DNA of 34,995 nt from Thioclava sp. JE_KL1 (GCF_009296265.1 NZ_WBJS01000017.1:1-34995), one strand, 5' to 3'; numbered from the stretch's first letter, positions 1-9,408 are shown. The notes: generated from the letters alone by a model not told the origin. A program made the numbers and translations.

Positions 1-18
1 AGGCAAACGCTCAACGGA

Positions 19-95
<77 letters not shown>

Positions 96-123
96 ATGTC
101 TTATGAAGAAAAGCAAACGCTTA

Positions 124-146
124 GCCTCGCTACCCGCGAGGCTTTT
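124..146 (+). terminator. Rho-independent terminator after the tRNA
   Basis: GCCTCGC (124-130) and GCGAGGC (136-142) form a perfect 7-bp stem with a 5-nt loop, followed by TTTT (143-146). It lies 28 bases after the tRNA. Weaker flanking complementarity (AAGC...GCTT) could extend it, and it may also stop minus-strand transcripts leaving the demethylase operon. Confidence 0.75.
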
Positions 147-266
147 GCGCTTCAGCTGGCCTGAAGGCAGACCTCCCCCCCTGCACTGGCCGCAGCTAGC
201 GCAGTATGCCCCAGGCTCCCGTCCCGTGGGAGACTACTGGAGCGCACCGCTCGCCCTGTTCCAGGA

Positions 267-2303
267 TCAGACCGTGCGCATCAGTCGCAAGGCGTCGTAG
301 ATTGCTGCATGGGTGTTGCGCGCGGCCACGGCGTCGCCGATGCGGAAGAGCTGATAGGCGCCGCTCGGGTTTCGCGTGGCCGTTTGCGGCTGGCCGGCGA
401 TCAGCGCTTCGTAATCGACTTCGCCCTGATTGGTCGCGTCTTCGCGCAGGTCGAAATAGATGTCGTCGAGCGGGCGGGTGCCGTGATTGACGACGACTTG
501 ATCGACCTGCCGCTCGCGGGTGAAGGTGCCATAATCGCTGCCGACGCTCGCGACCAAACCGTTGCCGTCTTTCGCCACGCCCGTCAGTTTCCAAAGCACG
601 GTGAAGGTCACGTCGCGGGCCTGCAATTCGCGCAAGGACGGGGTCAGGGACATCGCCATGACCTCGGAGGAGAAATTGCGGTCGCGCGTCATGACCTCGA
701 CCTTGGCACCGCTGGCGGCGAGGGTCTCGGCGGCCTGCAGGGCGGCGTAGTCGCCAGCGTCGTCATAGATCAGCACGTTGCTGCCGGGGCGGGCGTTTCC
801 CGACAGGATGTCCCAGGACGAGACGACGAGATCGTCGCCTGCATCCAGCACCTCGGTATGCGGTAGGCCGCCGGTCGCGATCACCACGACATCGGGCTGT
901 TCAGCGCGGATGGTGTCCGCGTCGGCATAGCTGTTGAACCGGAAACTCACGCCGAGACGCTCGCACTCGGCGAAACGCCATTGGATCAGCTGGATCATCT
1001 CGTGGCGGCGCTTGGATTGCGCGGTCAGCCGGACCTGCCCGCCGGGATCGTTGGCGGCCTCATGCACGATGACCGCATGGCCGCGTTCCGCAGCCACCCG
1101 GGCGGCCTCGAGCCCCGCCGGACCGGCGCCGACGATGACCACGCGGCGCGCCGCATCGGCCTTGGCGATCTCATGGGGGACCTCCAACTCGCGCCCGGTC
1201 GAGGGGTTGTGCAGGCACAGCGCCATGCCGCCCTGATAGATCCGGTCGAGGCAGTAATTCGCGCCGACGCAGGGGCGGATACGCTCTTCCTCGCCGCGCA
1301 TGATCTTGGCAACGATATGCGGGTCGGCCATATGGGCGCGGGTCATGCCGACCATGTCGAGCTTGCCTTCCACGATCGCGTGGCGCGCGGTGGCGACATC
1401 CTGAATCTTGGCGGCATGGAAGGTCGGGAACTGGGTGGCGGCGCGGATCTCTCCGGCGAAATCCAGATGCGGCGCGCTGCGCATGCCCTGCACCGGGATC
1501 ACGTCGGTCAGGCCCGCATCGGTGTCGATATGGCCCTTCACCACGTTGAGGAAATCGACCATGCCGCTGTCTTTCAGACGTTGCGAGATTTCCAGCCCCT
1601 CTTCGCGGGTGATGCCGCCGGGCAGGTCCTCGTCGCCGGTGTAGCGCACGCCCACGATGAACTCCTCGCCCACACGCGCGCGGATCGCTTTCAGCGTGTC
1701 GAAGGTGAAGCGCAGACGGTTCTCGAGGCTGCCACCATAGGGGCCGTCCAGATCGTTGGTCAGAGGCGACCAGAACTGATCCATCAGGTGGCCATAGGCT
1801 TGCAGCTCGATCCCGTCGAGCCCCGCCGCTTTCATGCGTTCTGCGGCGTCGGCATAGTCCTCGATGATGCGCGCGATGTCCCAATCCTCGGCCTTCTTCG
1901 GGAAGGCCTTGTGCGAGGCCTCGCGCTCATGGCTCGACGAGACGACCGGAAGCCAGTCGGCCTTGTCCCAGCGGGTGCGGCGCCCGAGATGGGTAAGCTG
2001 GATCATGACGGCGCAGTCGTGCTCGTGGCAGGCATCGGTCAACTCTTTCATCCAACCGACGACCTCGTCTTTCCACGCGAGGATGTTGTTGAAGACCGGC
2101 GGGCTGTCGCGGGCGACGGAAGCGGAGCCCGCCGTCATCGTCAGCGCCACGCCCGCGCGCGCCCGCTCGACATGATAGGCGCGGTAGCGATCCTTGGGCA
2201 TCCCGTCCTCGGGGTAGGCGGGCTCGTGGCTCGTGATCATCAGGCGGTTCTTCAGCGTCAGATGCTTGAGCTGATAGGGCTGCAGAAGCGGATCACTGGA
2301 CAT
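267..2303 (-). CDS. DgcA/StcD-like NADH:flavin oxidoreductase (N-methyl demethylase)
   Basis: A 678-residue two-part flavoprotein. Residues about 1-340 form an old-yellow-enzyme TIM barrel that binds FMN. A cysteine cluster follows (C345, C351, C363), then a nucleotide-binding half starting at the GAGPAG motif near 392. This is the architecture of trimethylamine dehydrogenase, 2,4-dienoyl-CoA reductase and the DgcA (dimethylglycine) and StcD (N-methylproline) demethylases. The family removes an N-methyl group as formaldehyde. As last gene of an operon with a Rieske oxygenase and its reductase, it most likely acts on the dimethylated product of that oxygenase. The ATG at 2303 has AAGGAG about 8 bases upstream. 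Position 348, a cluster cysteine in trimethylamine dehydrogenase, is alanine here. The exact substrate cannot be read from the sequence. Confidence 0.85.
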   Translation of the reverse strand: MSSDPLLQPYQLKHLTLKNRLMITSHEPAYPEDGMPKDRYRAYHVERARAGVALTMTAGSASVARDSPPVFNNILAWKDEVVGWMKELTDACHEHDCAVMIQLTHLGRRTRWDKADWLPVVSSSHEREASHKAFPKKAEDWDIARIIEDYADAAERMKAAGLDGIELQAYGHLMDQFWSPLTNDLDGPYGGSLENRLRFTFDTLKAIRARVGEEFIVGVRYTGDEDLPGGITREEGLEISQRLKDSGMVDFLNVVKGHIDTDAGLTDVIPVQGMRSAPHLDFAGEIRAATQFPTFHAAKIQDVATARHAIVEGKLDMVGMTRAHMADPHIVAKIMRGEEERIRPCVGANYCLDRIYQGGMALCLHNPSTGRELEVPHEIAKADAARRVVIVGAGPAGLEAARVAAERGHAVIVHEAANDPGGQVRLTAQSKRRHEMIQLIQWRFAECERLGVSFRFNSYADADTIRAEQPDVVVIATGGLPHTEVLDAGDDLVVSSWDILSGNARPGSNVLIYDDAGDYAALQAAETLAASGAKVEVMTRDRNFSSEVMAMSLTPSLRELQARDVTFTVLWKLTGVAKDGNGLVASVGSDYGTFTRERQVDQVVVNHGTRPLDDIYFDLREDATNQGEVDYEALIAGQPQTATRNPSGAYQLFRIGDAVAARNTHAAIYDALRLMRTV

Positions 2304-2342
2304 GGGCGGACTCCTTGAGGTCGGGTCTTGAGGGTAGGGGCG

Positions 2343-3413
2343 TCAGGCGTCGATCGAGACGTCGCCGATCGGGTTCGAGCAGCAGGCGAGAACGTAGCCT
2401 TCCTCGATCTCGTCATCGGTGATGCCGCCATTGTGGACCATGTGGACCTGACCGCCCTTGGTCTTGATCTTGCAGGTGCCGCAGACCCCGAAGGTGCAAC
2501 CAGACGGCAGCGGCACGCCCGCAGCTTTCGCGGCGGCGAGCAGGGTCTCGGTCTCCTTGATCTTCGCGGTCTTGCCGGATCTGGCGAAGGTGACCTCGAC
2601 GGCGGCATCCTCGTCGGGGGTCACGTCGTCTTCGGGCTCGACGGGGCGGTCGGAGGTCGGTGCGTTGAAGCTCTCCTGATGGTAGTGGTCCATGTCGAAC
2701 CCCAGCCCTGTCAGCGCCTCGCGTACCGCGCGCATGAAAGGCTCGGGGCCGCAGCAGAACACCTCGCGCTCGAGATAATCGGGGGCTGCGAGACCGAGGA
2801 TCAGCTGGTTCAGCTGCCCCTTGATCCCGGTCCAGGGCGCGTAGCGATCCTGTTCCTCGACCACCCAGGTCAGCGCGATCCCCGGCAGGCGCGAGGCCAT
2901 ATGCTCCAGCCGCTCGCGGAAGATGATCTCCGACGGACGACGCGCGCAGTTGATGAAAACGATGTCCGGGTCGCTGCCAGCGTCATAGAGCTGCGTCGTC
3001 ATCGACATCATCGGGGTGATGCCGGAGCCTGCCGAGATGAACAGGTATTTCGACGCCGGATGAACGACGTTCGAGAACATCCCCGCCGGTCCCAGAGCCT
3101 TGATCCGCATTCCGGGGCGCAGATTGTCGAGCATCCAGCGCGTGCCGAGCGAGTCCGGCTGCGCCTTGACCGTGACGGTGAGCGAGGTGGGGCGCGATGG
3201 CGAGGAGGAGATCGTGAAAGTCCGGTGTAGCGGGCCGCCCGCCACCGGCAATTCCAGCGTCACGAACTGCCCGGGATTGAAGTGGAACAGCGCGCCCGAG
3301 GGCGGACGAAAGGTGAAGCTCGCCGTATTCGGGGCCTCGGGAAGGAAGTTGACGCATTCCAGCGGTTCGTCATCGGTCCAGAACTGAAGGAGCGGTTGAG
3401 CGGTTGCAGCCAT
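2343..3413 (-). CDS. gbcB: Ferredoxin:NAD(P)H reductase of the betaine monooxygenase (GbcB-like)
   Basis: 356 residues. An N-terminal flavin domain has RTFTISSSP, the flavin-contacting motif. A nucleotide domain follows with SAGSGITPMM and the CGPEPFM motif. The C-terminus is a plant-type 2Fe-2S ferredoxin domain with cysteines spaced C-x4-C-x2-C and a distal cysteine in LACCS. This single-chain reductase passes electrons from NAD(P)H to a Rieske oxygenase. The ATG at 3413 is preferred over an upstream start at 3446, because GGAG lies 7 bases before it and the spacing from the oxygenase stop is then 4 bases. Carnitine (YeaX) and stachydrine reductases have the same layout, so the name rests on operon context. 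Confidence 0.85.
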   Translation of the reverse strand: MAATAQPLLQFWTDDEPLECVNFLPEAPNTASFTFRPPSGALFHFNPGQFVTLELPVAGGPLHRTFTISSSPSRPTSLTVTVKAQPDSLGTRWMLDNLRPGMRIKALGPAGMFSNVVHPASKYLFISAGSGITPMMSMTTQLYDAGSDPDIVFINCARRPSEIIFRERLEHMASRLPGIALTWVVEEQDRYAPWTGIKGQLNQLILGLAAPDYLEREVFCCGPEPFMRAVREALTGLGFDMDHYHQESFNAPTSDRPVEPEDDVTPDEDAAVEVTFARSGKTAKIKETETLLAAAKAAGVPLPSGCTFGVCGTCKIKTKGGQVHMVHNGGITDDEIEEGYVLACCSNPIGDVSIDA

Positions 3414-3417
3414 GAGC

Positions 3418-4677
<1,260 letters not shown>

Positions 4678-4734
4678 TCACCTCATTTCAAATTTGCTTT
4701 TTCGTGCCTCTCAACGTCATAAATATTCATCCCG

Positions 4735-4751
4735 GGTGAGTTCAGCTCACC
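4735..4751. promoter_or_regulatory. Inverted repeat between gbcA-like gene and LysR regulator
   Basis: GGTGAG (4735-4740), a 5-base spacer and CTCACC (4746-4751) form a perfect dyad in the 144-bp divergent intergenic region. It lies 88 bases from the oxygenase GTG and 41 bases before the regulator ATG. LysR-type proteins usually bind interrupted dyads in such divergent promoters, so this is the best candidate site for the adjacent regulator. That is inference from position and symmetry. Confidence 0.5.
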
Positions 4752-4791
4752 TAAGACATATTTCGACACGGAATGGTTCGAAACCGACATC

Positions 4792-5688
4792 ATGCAGCGC
4801 CCCTATGATCTTCCCTCGCTTAGCTCACTGAATTGTTTCGAGGCTGCTGCCCGAAAATTAAGCTTCAAGGCGGCGGCGTCAGAGCTGAACGTGACCCCGA
4901 CGGCCGTCAGCCATCAGATTCGGGCGCTCGAGACGGAGCTTGGTCAGCAACTGTTCCGCCGCCAGCATCGCGGCGTCGAATTGACCGAGGCGGGGGCCTA
5001 TCTTTTCAACGCCGTGCAGCGCAGCTTCGAGGCGATATCCGACGTGGTGAGGGATATGCGCGGGCCTGTTGCGGAGGACGACGTGATGGTGCTGGCGTCG
5101 ACCGCGGTCAGCTCTTTGTGGCTCACTCCCAAACTGACGGAATTCTGGCTGAACCATTCCGACATCAACGTCTCGCAGATCGTCAGCGACGCCGTGGATT
5201 TAGAGGCGACCGTCGATCTGAGCCTGCATTACGGCGAGTTTCCCCAGGGGGACGAAAGCTGCACGCAGCTTTTTCAGGACCGTATCTGCGCGGTGGGCTC
5301 GGAGGCTTTTGCTGCGCGCTATGCCATCACCTCCGCGCATGACTTGCACCGCATCCCGCTGATCCACATCACGCGCGAGCGCCATCGTTGGACCGAATGG
5401 CCCGATTGGCTGTCCGAGCTCGGCGCTCCGCAGCCGACCGGCAAACGGATCACCGTCAACAACTACATGATCGGGCTGCAGATGGCGAAGGAAGGCGTCG
5501 GCGCTCTGCTTGGCTGGGACGGCCTGGTCGGCCACCTGATCGAGGCCGGAGAGCTCGTCGCGCTTGGCGCGGAAAGCGTGGTGTCGCCACAGTGCTTCTA
5601 CATCAAAGTTCACCGTCGCGCTTCCGCAAAGGCGAAGAAATTCCGCGACTGGCTGGTTGCGCAGAGCGTCACGCAGGCGGACGGCTGA
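4792..5688 (+). CDS. LysR-type regulator, GcvA subgroup
   Basis: 298 residues. The N-terminal helix-turn-helix (about 10-65) reads SLNCFEAAARKLSFKAAA through VSHQIRALETELG, typical of GcvA-like LysR proteins. An effector-binding domain follows from about 92 to 290. The gene diverges from the betaine demethylase operon, so it probably controls that operon and itself. The upstream dyad at 4735-4751 is a plausible site. No clear Shine-Dalgarno precedes the ATG at 4792, but this start gives the normal family N-terminus. The effector is unknown, with the quaternary amine or a demethylation product the natural guess. Confidence 0.88.
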   Translation: MQRPYDLPSLSSLNCFEAAARKLSFKAAASELNVTPTAVSHQIRALETELGQQLFRRQHRGVELTEAGAYLFNAVQRSFEAISDVVRDMRGPVAEDDVMVLASTAVSSLWLTPKLTEFWLNHSDINVSQIVSDAVDLEATVDLSLHYGEFPQGDESCTQLFQDRICAVGSEAFAARYAITSAHDLHRIPLIHITRERHRWTEWPDWLSELGAPQPTGKRITVNNYMIGLQMAKEGVGALLGWDGLVGHLIEAGELVALGAESVVSPQCFYIKVHRRASAKAKKFRDWLVAQSVTQADG

Positions 5689-5779
5689 CTGGAGACTGCC
5701 GCGAGGGTTCGCTCGCTTCGAACGCATCGCACAGGCACGCGCCACGTTCCTAAGCGCTCAAGCGTGAAGGTTTAGGGCC

Positions 5780-5790
5780 GGGGGGGGGGG
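5780..5790. repeat. Run of 11 G between convergent genes
   Basis: Eleven consecutive G residues lie in the 153-bp gap between the LysR gene (ending 5688) and the convergent small membrane protein gene (ending 5842). The tract lies in neither reading frame. It could slip in length or fold with nearby G runs, or it may be miscounted in sequencing. Confidence 0.9.
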
Positions 5791-5841
5791 CACCGCCCGT
5801 GAGCGGTCGCGCCGACAAAGAAGGCTCAGAGGCCGCAATTC

Positions 5842-6096
5842 TCAGGTTTTGCTCTCATCCGGTTCCCCGGCGACTTCGGGATCGTTGTAGTCGTTGGGGT
5901 CGAAGTCGTCAGGGTCGAACGCGTCCTCTTCTTCCGCGATGCCGGTCACGTAGGAAGTTCCCGTTTCTTCATCGAAGATCAGACCGTAATTCGCGCGTCC
6001 CTCCGATCTGAACCGGAGAAACTCGTGAATGCCCGCGTAGAGTGCGACGAACAGGAAGGGCAAAAGTATCACTGCAGCGAGTATCTGAGCGCTGAT
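5842..6096 (-). CDS. Small acidic single-pass membrane protein, probable ATC start
   Basis: 84 residues if read from ATC at 6096. AGGAGG lies exactly 6 bases before this codon, whereas no ATG, GTG or TTG in a sensible place has a ribosome-binding site. A TTG at 6147 opens the same frame but has none, and the Shine-Dalgarno would then lie inside the gene. From the ATC the protein begins SAQILAAVILLPFLFVALYAG, one membrane helix, then EFLRFRSEGRANYGLIFDEETG and a strongly acidic tail rich in D, E, P and N. No known family is recognised and no function can be given. It converges on the LysR gene and lies downstream of the glycosyltransferase on the same strand. Confidence 0.65.
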   Translation of the reverse strand: MSAQILAAVILLPFLFVALYAGIHEFLRFRSEGRANYGLIFDEETGTSYVTGIAEEEDAFDPDDFDPNDYNDPEVAGEPDESKT

Positions 6097-6182
6097 GGCG
6101 GACCTCCTCCGGGCTGAACAGCAAAGGCGGATTGTCTGTGGCTGCAAGCCGGGTCAATGAAACAGCAGGCTAACATCATCTG

Positions 6183-6224
6183 GATGCAGGTTCGAGCACT
6201 CGGACGTTCAGTGTGACCTGCATC
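6183..6224. other. Inverted repeat between glycosyltransferase and small membrane protein gene
   Basis: GATGCAGGT (6183-6191) and ACCTGCATC (6216-6224) are perfect 9-bp inverted copies around a 24-nt loop. The loop itself contains CGAGCACTCG. It sits about 90-130 bases upstream of the small protein start and about 100 bases after the glycosyltransferase stop. There is no T run on the minus strand, so an operator or RNA structure is as likely as a terminator. Confidence 0.4.
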
Positions 6225-6325
6225 TGAGCAAAAAAGATGGGTCAGCGGACCGTCGAGGTCAAGGCTGGGCGCGGGCAGGGACTCCGCTTTCGCACCCCGC
6301 GTCGACTGCCGGAGACCCCGCCGTC

Positions 6326-7171
6326 TCAGGCGTCGACGGGTTTCACCTTGGGCGGGATCGGGGCCTCGGACGGGTCGATCCCGTGTTTCTGCAACGCCTT
6401 GTGCATGTAGCTGCCGCGCCGCGGGCGGTTGTTCTCGGCCTCTTCCAGACGCGGCTTCATCCGGCGTGCCCACATATGCACCGCATATGTGTCGTCGGTG
6501 AGGAAATCCGTCTCCACATCGAAGCGCGACATGATCATCTTGTTCCGGTTCTTGAACGGGATCGGATAGAAGGCTTGTTGCGACAGGGTATGGTCCCATT
6601 CGCCGGTTTCGCGCAGGAAGTGGCTCAACGCGGCAGGGCCAGTCAGCCCCCATTCCTGTTCCGAGAAATGCACCGGTTCGCCGCGGTCGCGGGCCGCACG
6701 CAGTTCCTCTTGCTGCTCTTCCTTCAGCCATGGCCCGATTGCGTAAGGATCGGCCACGAAATCCAGCAGCCCGCGCAGCGTCTGCGACTCCGCTGGCAAG
6801 CGCATCACCGCGTTGCAGATCAGGTGCGGCTTCTCCAGTCCGAACACGTAATCATCTTTGAAATCGAAGGGCTTCACGCAGAGCACATCGGCATCGACCC
6901 AGATGTAATCGGTCTTCTCCATCAGATGCAGGCGCCACAGATCGGCATGGATCGCGGGGCTGCCGGTGCGCTTGTGGCGGATGATCTCGTCGCCCGGGAA
7001 GATCTCGCGCGCATCGCGCAGGGTCACGCCGGGCGGGGCGTTCGGGATCAGGTTGTAGCAATAGAGCAGCGTATCATGGCCCGCGTCGACGAAGGACTTC
7101 AGGCTCAGCTGTTCGAGCCAGGACAGGCGGTCTCCGATCCACAGGGTCGCGATCGTCGGCAGTTGGGACAA
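6326..7171 (-). CDS. DXD-type glycosyltransferase (capsular/Gb3-synthase-like)
   Basis: 281 residues. The N-terminus MSQLPTIATLWIGDRLSWLEQLSLKSF fits soluble sugar-binding DXD glycosyltransferases. YIWVDADVLCVKPF (about 89-102) carries the metal-binding DxD motif, followed by a hydrophobic stretch and conserved residues in SEQEWGLTGPAAL. Such enzymes use a nucleotide sugar to modify surface glycans, glycolipids or proteins in the cytoplasm. No signal peptide or membrane helix is seen. The start is TTG at 7171 with AGGAG 7 bases upstream. It diverges from an alpha/beta-hydrolase-like gene. The acceptor and sugar are unknown. Confidence 0.72.
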   Translation of the reverse strand: MSQLPTIATLWIGDRLSWLEQLSLKSFVDAGHDTLLYCYNLIPNAPPGVTLRDAREIFPGDEIIRHKRTGSPAIHADLWRLHLMEKTDYIWVDADVLCVKPFDFKDDYVFGLEKPHLICNAVMRLPAESQTLRGLLDFVADPYAIGPWLKEEQQEELRAARDRGEPVHFSEQEWGLTGPAALSHFLRETGEWDHTLSQQAFYPIPFKNRNKMIMSRFDVETDFLTDDTYAVHMWARRMKPRLEEAENNRPRRGSYMHKALQKHGIDPSEAPIPPKVKPVDA

Positions 7172-7502
7172 GGGTAGGCTCCTGATTGGAAAGGTCTTTC
7201 GCGGCGGTCAGGCTGCGCGGGGGCGGTATCCGGTAAGTTCGGTGGAGACGTCGGGCGTCCAACGGGGGCGAGAATGCACGAAATCTCGTTCACAATATGA
7301 CGGGTTCGATCCATTCCGCATTCTGCGGCTCAGGCCACGTTCTGCGCTCCGCTTCCCTGTTGCCATAAAAGTGCCCGATCTCTCTGGTTTTTCTTATGTC
7401 GTTCTCGCCGTGACGATAGCACCAAACCATCCGTATGTAATTGATCGGCGCAAGAAAAAATGTCAGACCTCAATCGATCCCGAGCAGGAAAAAGCGATCT
7501 CG
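7172..7502. other. Divergent intergenic region, 331 bp
   Basis: This gap separates the minus-strand glycosyltransferase from the plus-strand hydrolase-like gene and must hold both promoters. The part from about 7390 to 7470 is relatively A/T-rich and is the likely promoter area. The hydrolase reading frame stays open back to 7242, but this upstream part has no start with a ribosome-binding site and an unlikely composition, so I treat it as non-coding. Confidence 0.5.
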
Positions 7503-8432
7503 ATGGCCGATGATTTCGAAGACGACGCCGCAGGCGATGAGTCCGGGCTCGAGGAGAAGCTGCCCGATTGGTATCGCGAGATTTTCCCCGCAGGGCCCCG
7601 TGACGGCTTCTATGAAAAGCTGGGCGAACACGCGCTGATCCATGTCGCGCGCGACCCGGCCACGCTGGTCGTGACGTTCGATAACCTCTCGGATGCGGGC
7701 TATCCCGGCTACGACATCCGGCCCTGGGCCGAGAAATTCATCCGCGACAATGGCTGGAGCCATCTGGGCGTGGTGGCGCAGGGCCCGACATGGTTTCGCG
7801 ACGCGCGGCTGATCGCCCGGATGGAGGCATTGCGTGATCAGGGCTTTTTCGAAGGATACGCACGGGTCGTGATGACGGGCACCTCGATGGGCGGCTTCGG
7901 CGCGCTGGCCTTCGCCGATCTGGCGCCGGGCTGCGAGGTGGTGGCCTTCAGCCCGCAGACGACGCTCGCGCGCGATCTGGTCCCGTGGGAGCGGCGCTTT
8001 GCCCGCGGGCGCGATCAGGACTGGTCGCTGCCGCGCTCGGATGCAGCGGAGCATAGCGGCGGTGCGGCCAAGGTCTGGGTGGTCTGCGATCCGTTCCTGC
8101 AAGAGGATATGCAACAATTCGAGCGTCTGACGCGCGATAACGTCACGCTGCTCAAGGCATTCGGGCAGGGACACAAGACGGCGCTGGTGCTGCGCCGGAT
8201 GGAGCTTCTGAAGGCGGTCATTGCGCGCGCGGTCACGGGCGAGCTGAGCGAGGATTGGTATTATCGGTCGACCCGAGGCCGCAAGGACATCTACCTTTAC
8301 CGCAAGGTGATGGAGGACCATCTCGCCAGCCGCGGCAAGGAACATCGCATCCCGCGTCTGGTCGCGGCCTTCAAGGCGCGCAGGCAGGCGCAAAGACAGG
8401 CGCGCGCCGCGACGACCTCGCCCGGGTCATAA
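7503..8432 (+). CDS. Alpha/beta-hydrolase-like protein of unknown function
   Basis: 309 residues from ATG at 7503. The best motif is GTSMGGFGALAFADL (about 125-139), a nucleophile elbow of the G-x-S-x-G type with serine as probable nucleophile. A late histidine in FGQGHKTALV (about 217-226) could complete a triad. The N-terminus is acidic (ADDFEDDAAGDESG) and the C-terminus is rich in Arg, Gln and Ala, ending in a charged tail. No signal peptide is seen. It diverges from the glycosyltransferase gene, which hints at a shared role in surface polysaccharide metabolism, but this is only context. Upstream AGGA is rather far (about 14 bases), so the start is less sure than the frame. Confidence 0.65.
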   Translation: MADDFEDDAAGDESGLEEKLPDWYREIFPAGPRDGFYEKLGEHALIHVARDPATLVVTFDNLSDAGYPGYDIRPWAEKFIRDNGWSHLGVVAQGPTWFRDARLIARMEALRDQGFFEGYARVVMTGTSMGGFGALAFADLAPGCEVVAFSPQTTLARDLVPWERRFARGRDQDWSLPRSDAAEHSGGAAKVWVVCDPFLQEDMQQFERLTRDNVTLLKAFGQGHKTALVLRRMELLKAVIARAVTGELSEDWYYRSTRGRKDIYLYRKVMEDHLASRGKEHRIPRLVAAFKARRQAQRQARAATTSPGS

Positions 8433-8479
8433 CGCCTTTTGAGGTGTGATACGCCGGGGCAGGGCGGCTTGGCTGCGTC

Positions 8480-9400
8480 TCAGCGTGTTGTCACCTCGCG
8501 CAGCCGGGCGGCCTCATGCATCATCGCGGTCAGCCGGGCGACCTCTGGGCGTTCGGTCATCTCGTGCTTCATCGTCAGCCCGACCGCGCCCGACATGAAC
8601 TGCGCGCCCAGCGGCAGGCTCACCAGAAGCCCCGAGGCGAGTTCGCGCGCCACCACGCCGCGCGAGATGAACCACAGCATATCCGACCCTTCCAGCAGCC
8701 CGAGCCCGGTCGCGAGCGACACGGTCTCGATCGGGCAGCGCGGCTCGGTGATGCCTTGTGCGCCCAGATAATCATCGACGATGCGCCGAATGATCGCGCC
8801 GCGCGTGGGCAGGATCACGTCGCATCGGCGCAGCGCCTCGGGGGCGGGGCTGTTCGCGAAGGGATGGCCCGCGCGCGCCGCGAGGATGACCTCTTCCTCA
8901 TAGAGGAAATCGAAGCGCAGCCCCGGCATGTCTCCCGCCGCCGGCATCCGCCCGATCATCAGGTCCAGCGCACCCGACCGGATGCGGTCGAGCAGATACA
9001 GGTTTGGCCCGGTGCTGATCGAGAGCCGCGTGCCCGGATGGGCGCGGCTGAAGTCGAGCGCGACGCCCGGAAAGATCGAGCCCGCCACGGTCGGCAGCGC
9101 GCCCACATTGATCACGTCGCCGATCCCGTCGCCGCTCAGCGCAGCGGCGCCTGCCTCAAGTTCCTGCAGCGCCTGTATCGCGTGGCGGCGAAACGCCTCG
9201 CCCGCGGGCGTCACGGTCAGGCGCCGTCCACGCCGTTCCAGCAGCGCGCCGCCCAGCATCGCCTCCATCTCGGAGAGGGTTTTCGACAGGGCAGGCTGTG
9301 AAATCCCCTGTTTGCGTGCCGCAGCGGAGACGCCGCCCGCCTCGATCGTGTCGAGAAAGGCGCGGATGTGCCGCAGCTTGAGACCTTTATGCATAGCCAT
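8480..9400 (-). CDS. pcaQ: PcaQ, LysR-type activator of protocatechuate genes
   Basis: 306 residues. The HTH (about 8-65) includes LKLRHIRAFLDTIEAGGVSA and ISQPALSKTLSEMEAMLG, close to PcaQ and GbpR-type LysR proteins. The effector domain covers about 90-300. It is divergent from pcaD, the classic alphaproteobacterial arrangement. In that setting PcaQ activates the pca operon in response to beta-carboxy-cis,cis-muconate or gamma-carboxymuconolactone. A second possible start (M3, 9394) exists. The putative PcaQ site at 9393-9408 overlaps the start codons, which suggests tight autoregulation. Confidence 0.9.
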   Translation of the reverse strand: MAMHKGLKLRHIRAFLDTIEAGGVSAAARKQGISQPALSKTLSEMEAMLGGALLERRGRRLTVTPAGEAFRRHAIQALQELEAGAAALSGDGIGDVINVGALPTVAGSIFPGVALDFSRAHPGTRLSISTGPNLYLLDRIRSGALDLMIGRMPAAGDMPGLRFDFLYEEEVILAARAGHPFANSPAPEALRRCDVILPTRGAIIRRIVDDYLGAQGITEPRCPIETVSLATGLGLLEGSDMLWFISRGVVARELASGLLVSLPLGAQFMSGAVGLTMKHEMTERPEVARLTAMMHEAARLREVTTR

Positions 9401-9408
9401 GGGGTTAT
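9393..9408. promoter_or_regulatory. Probable PcaQ binding site
   Basis: ATAGCC-N4-GGTTAT is an imperfect dyad that closely matches the PcaQ site reported for Sinorhizobium meliloti (ATAACC-N4-GGTTAA, from memory). It lies 69-84 bases before the pcaD ATG, as expected for a LysR activator site, and covers the pcaQ start codon (9398-9400) on the other strand. Confidence 0.65.

Noticed and set aside
981-2318. Long plus-strand open frame (445 codons) opposite the demethylase gene
   Set aside because: High GC leaves antisense frames open. It has no family motif or suitable start, while the minus strand encodes a clear flavoprotein.
7242-7502. Upstream extension of the hydrolase-like frame
   Set aside because: It has no ribosome-binding site, unlikely residue composition, and covers the whole divergent promoter region.
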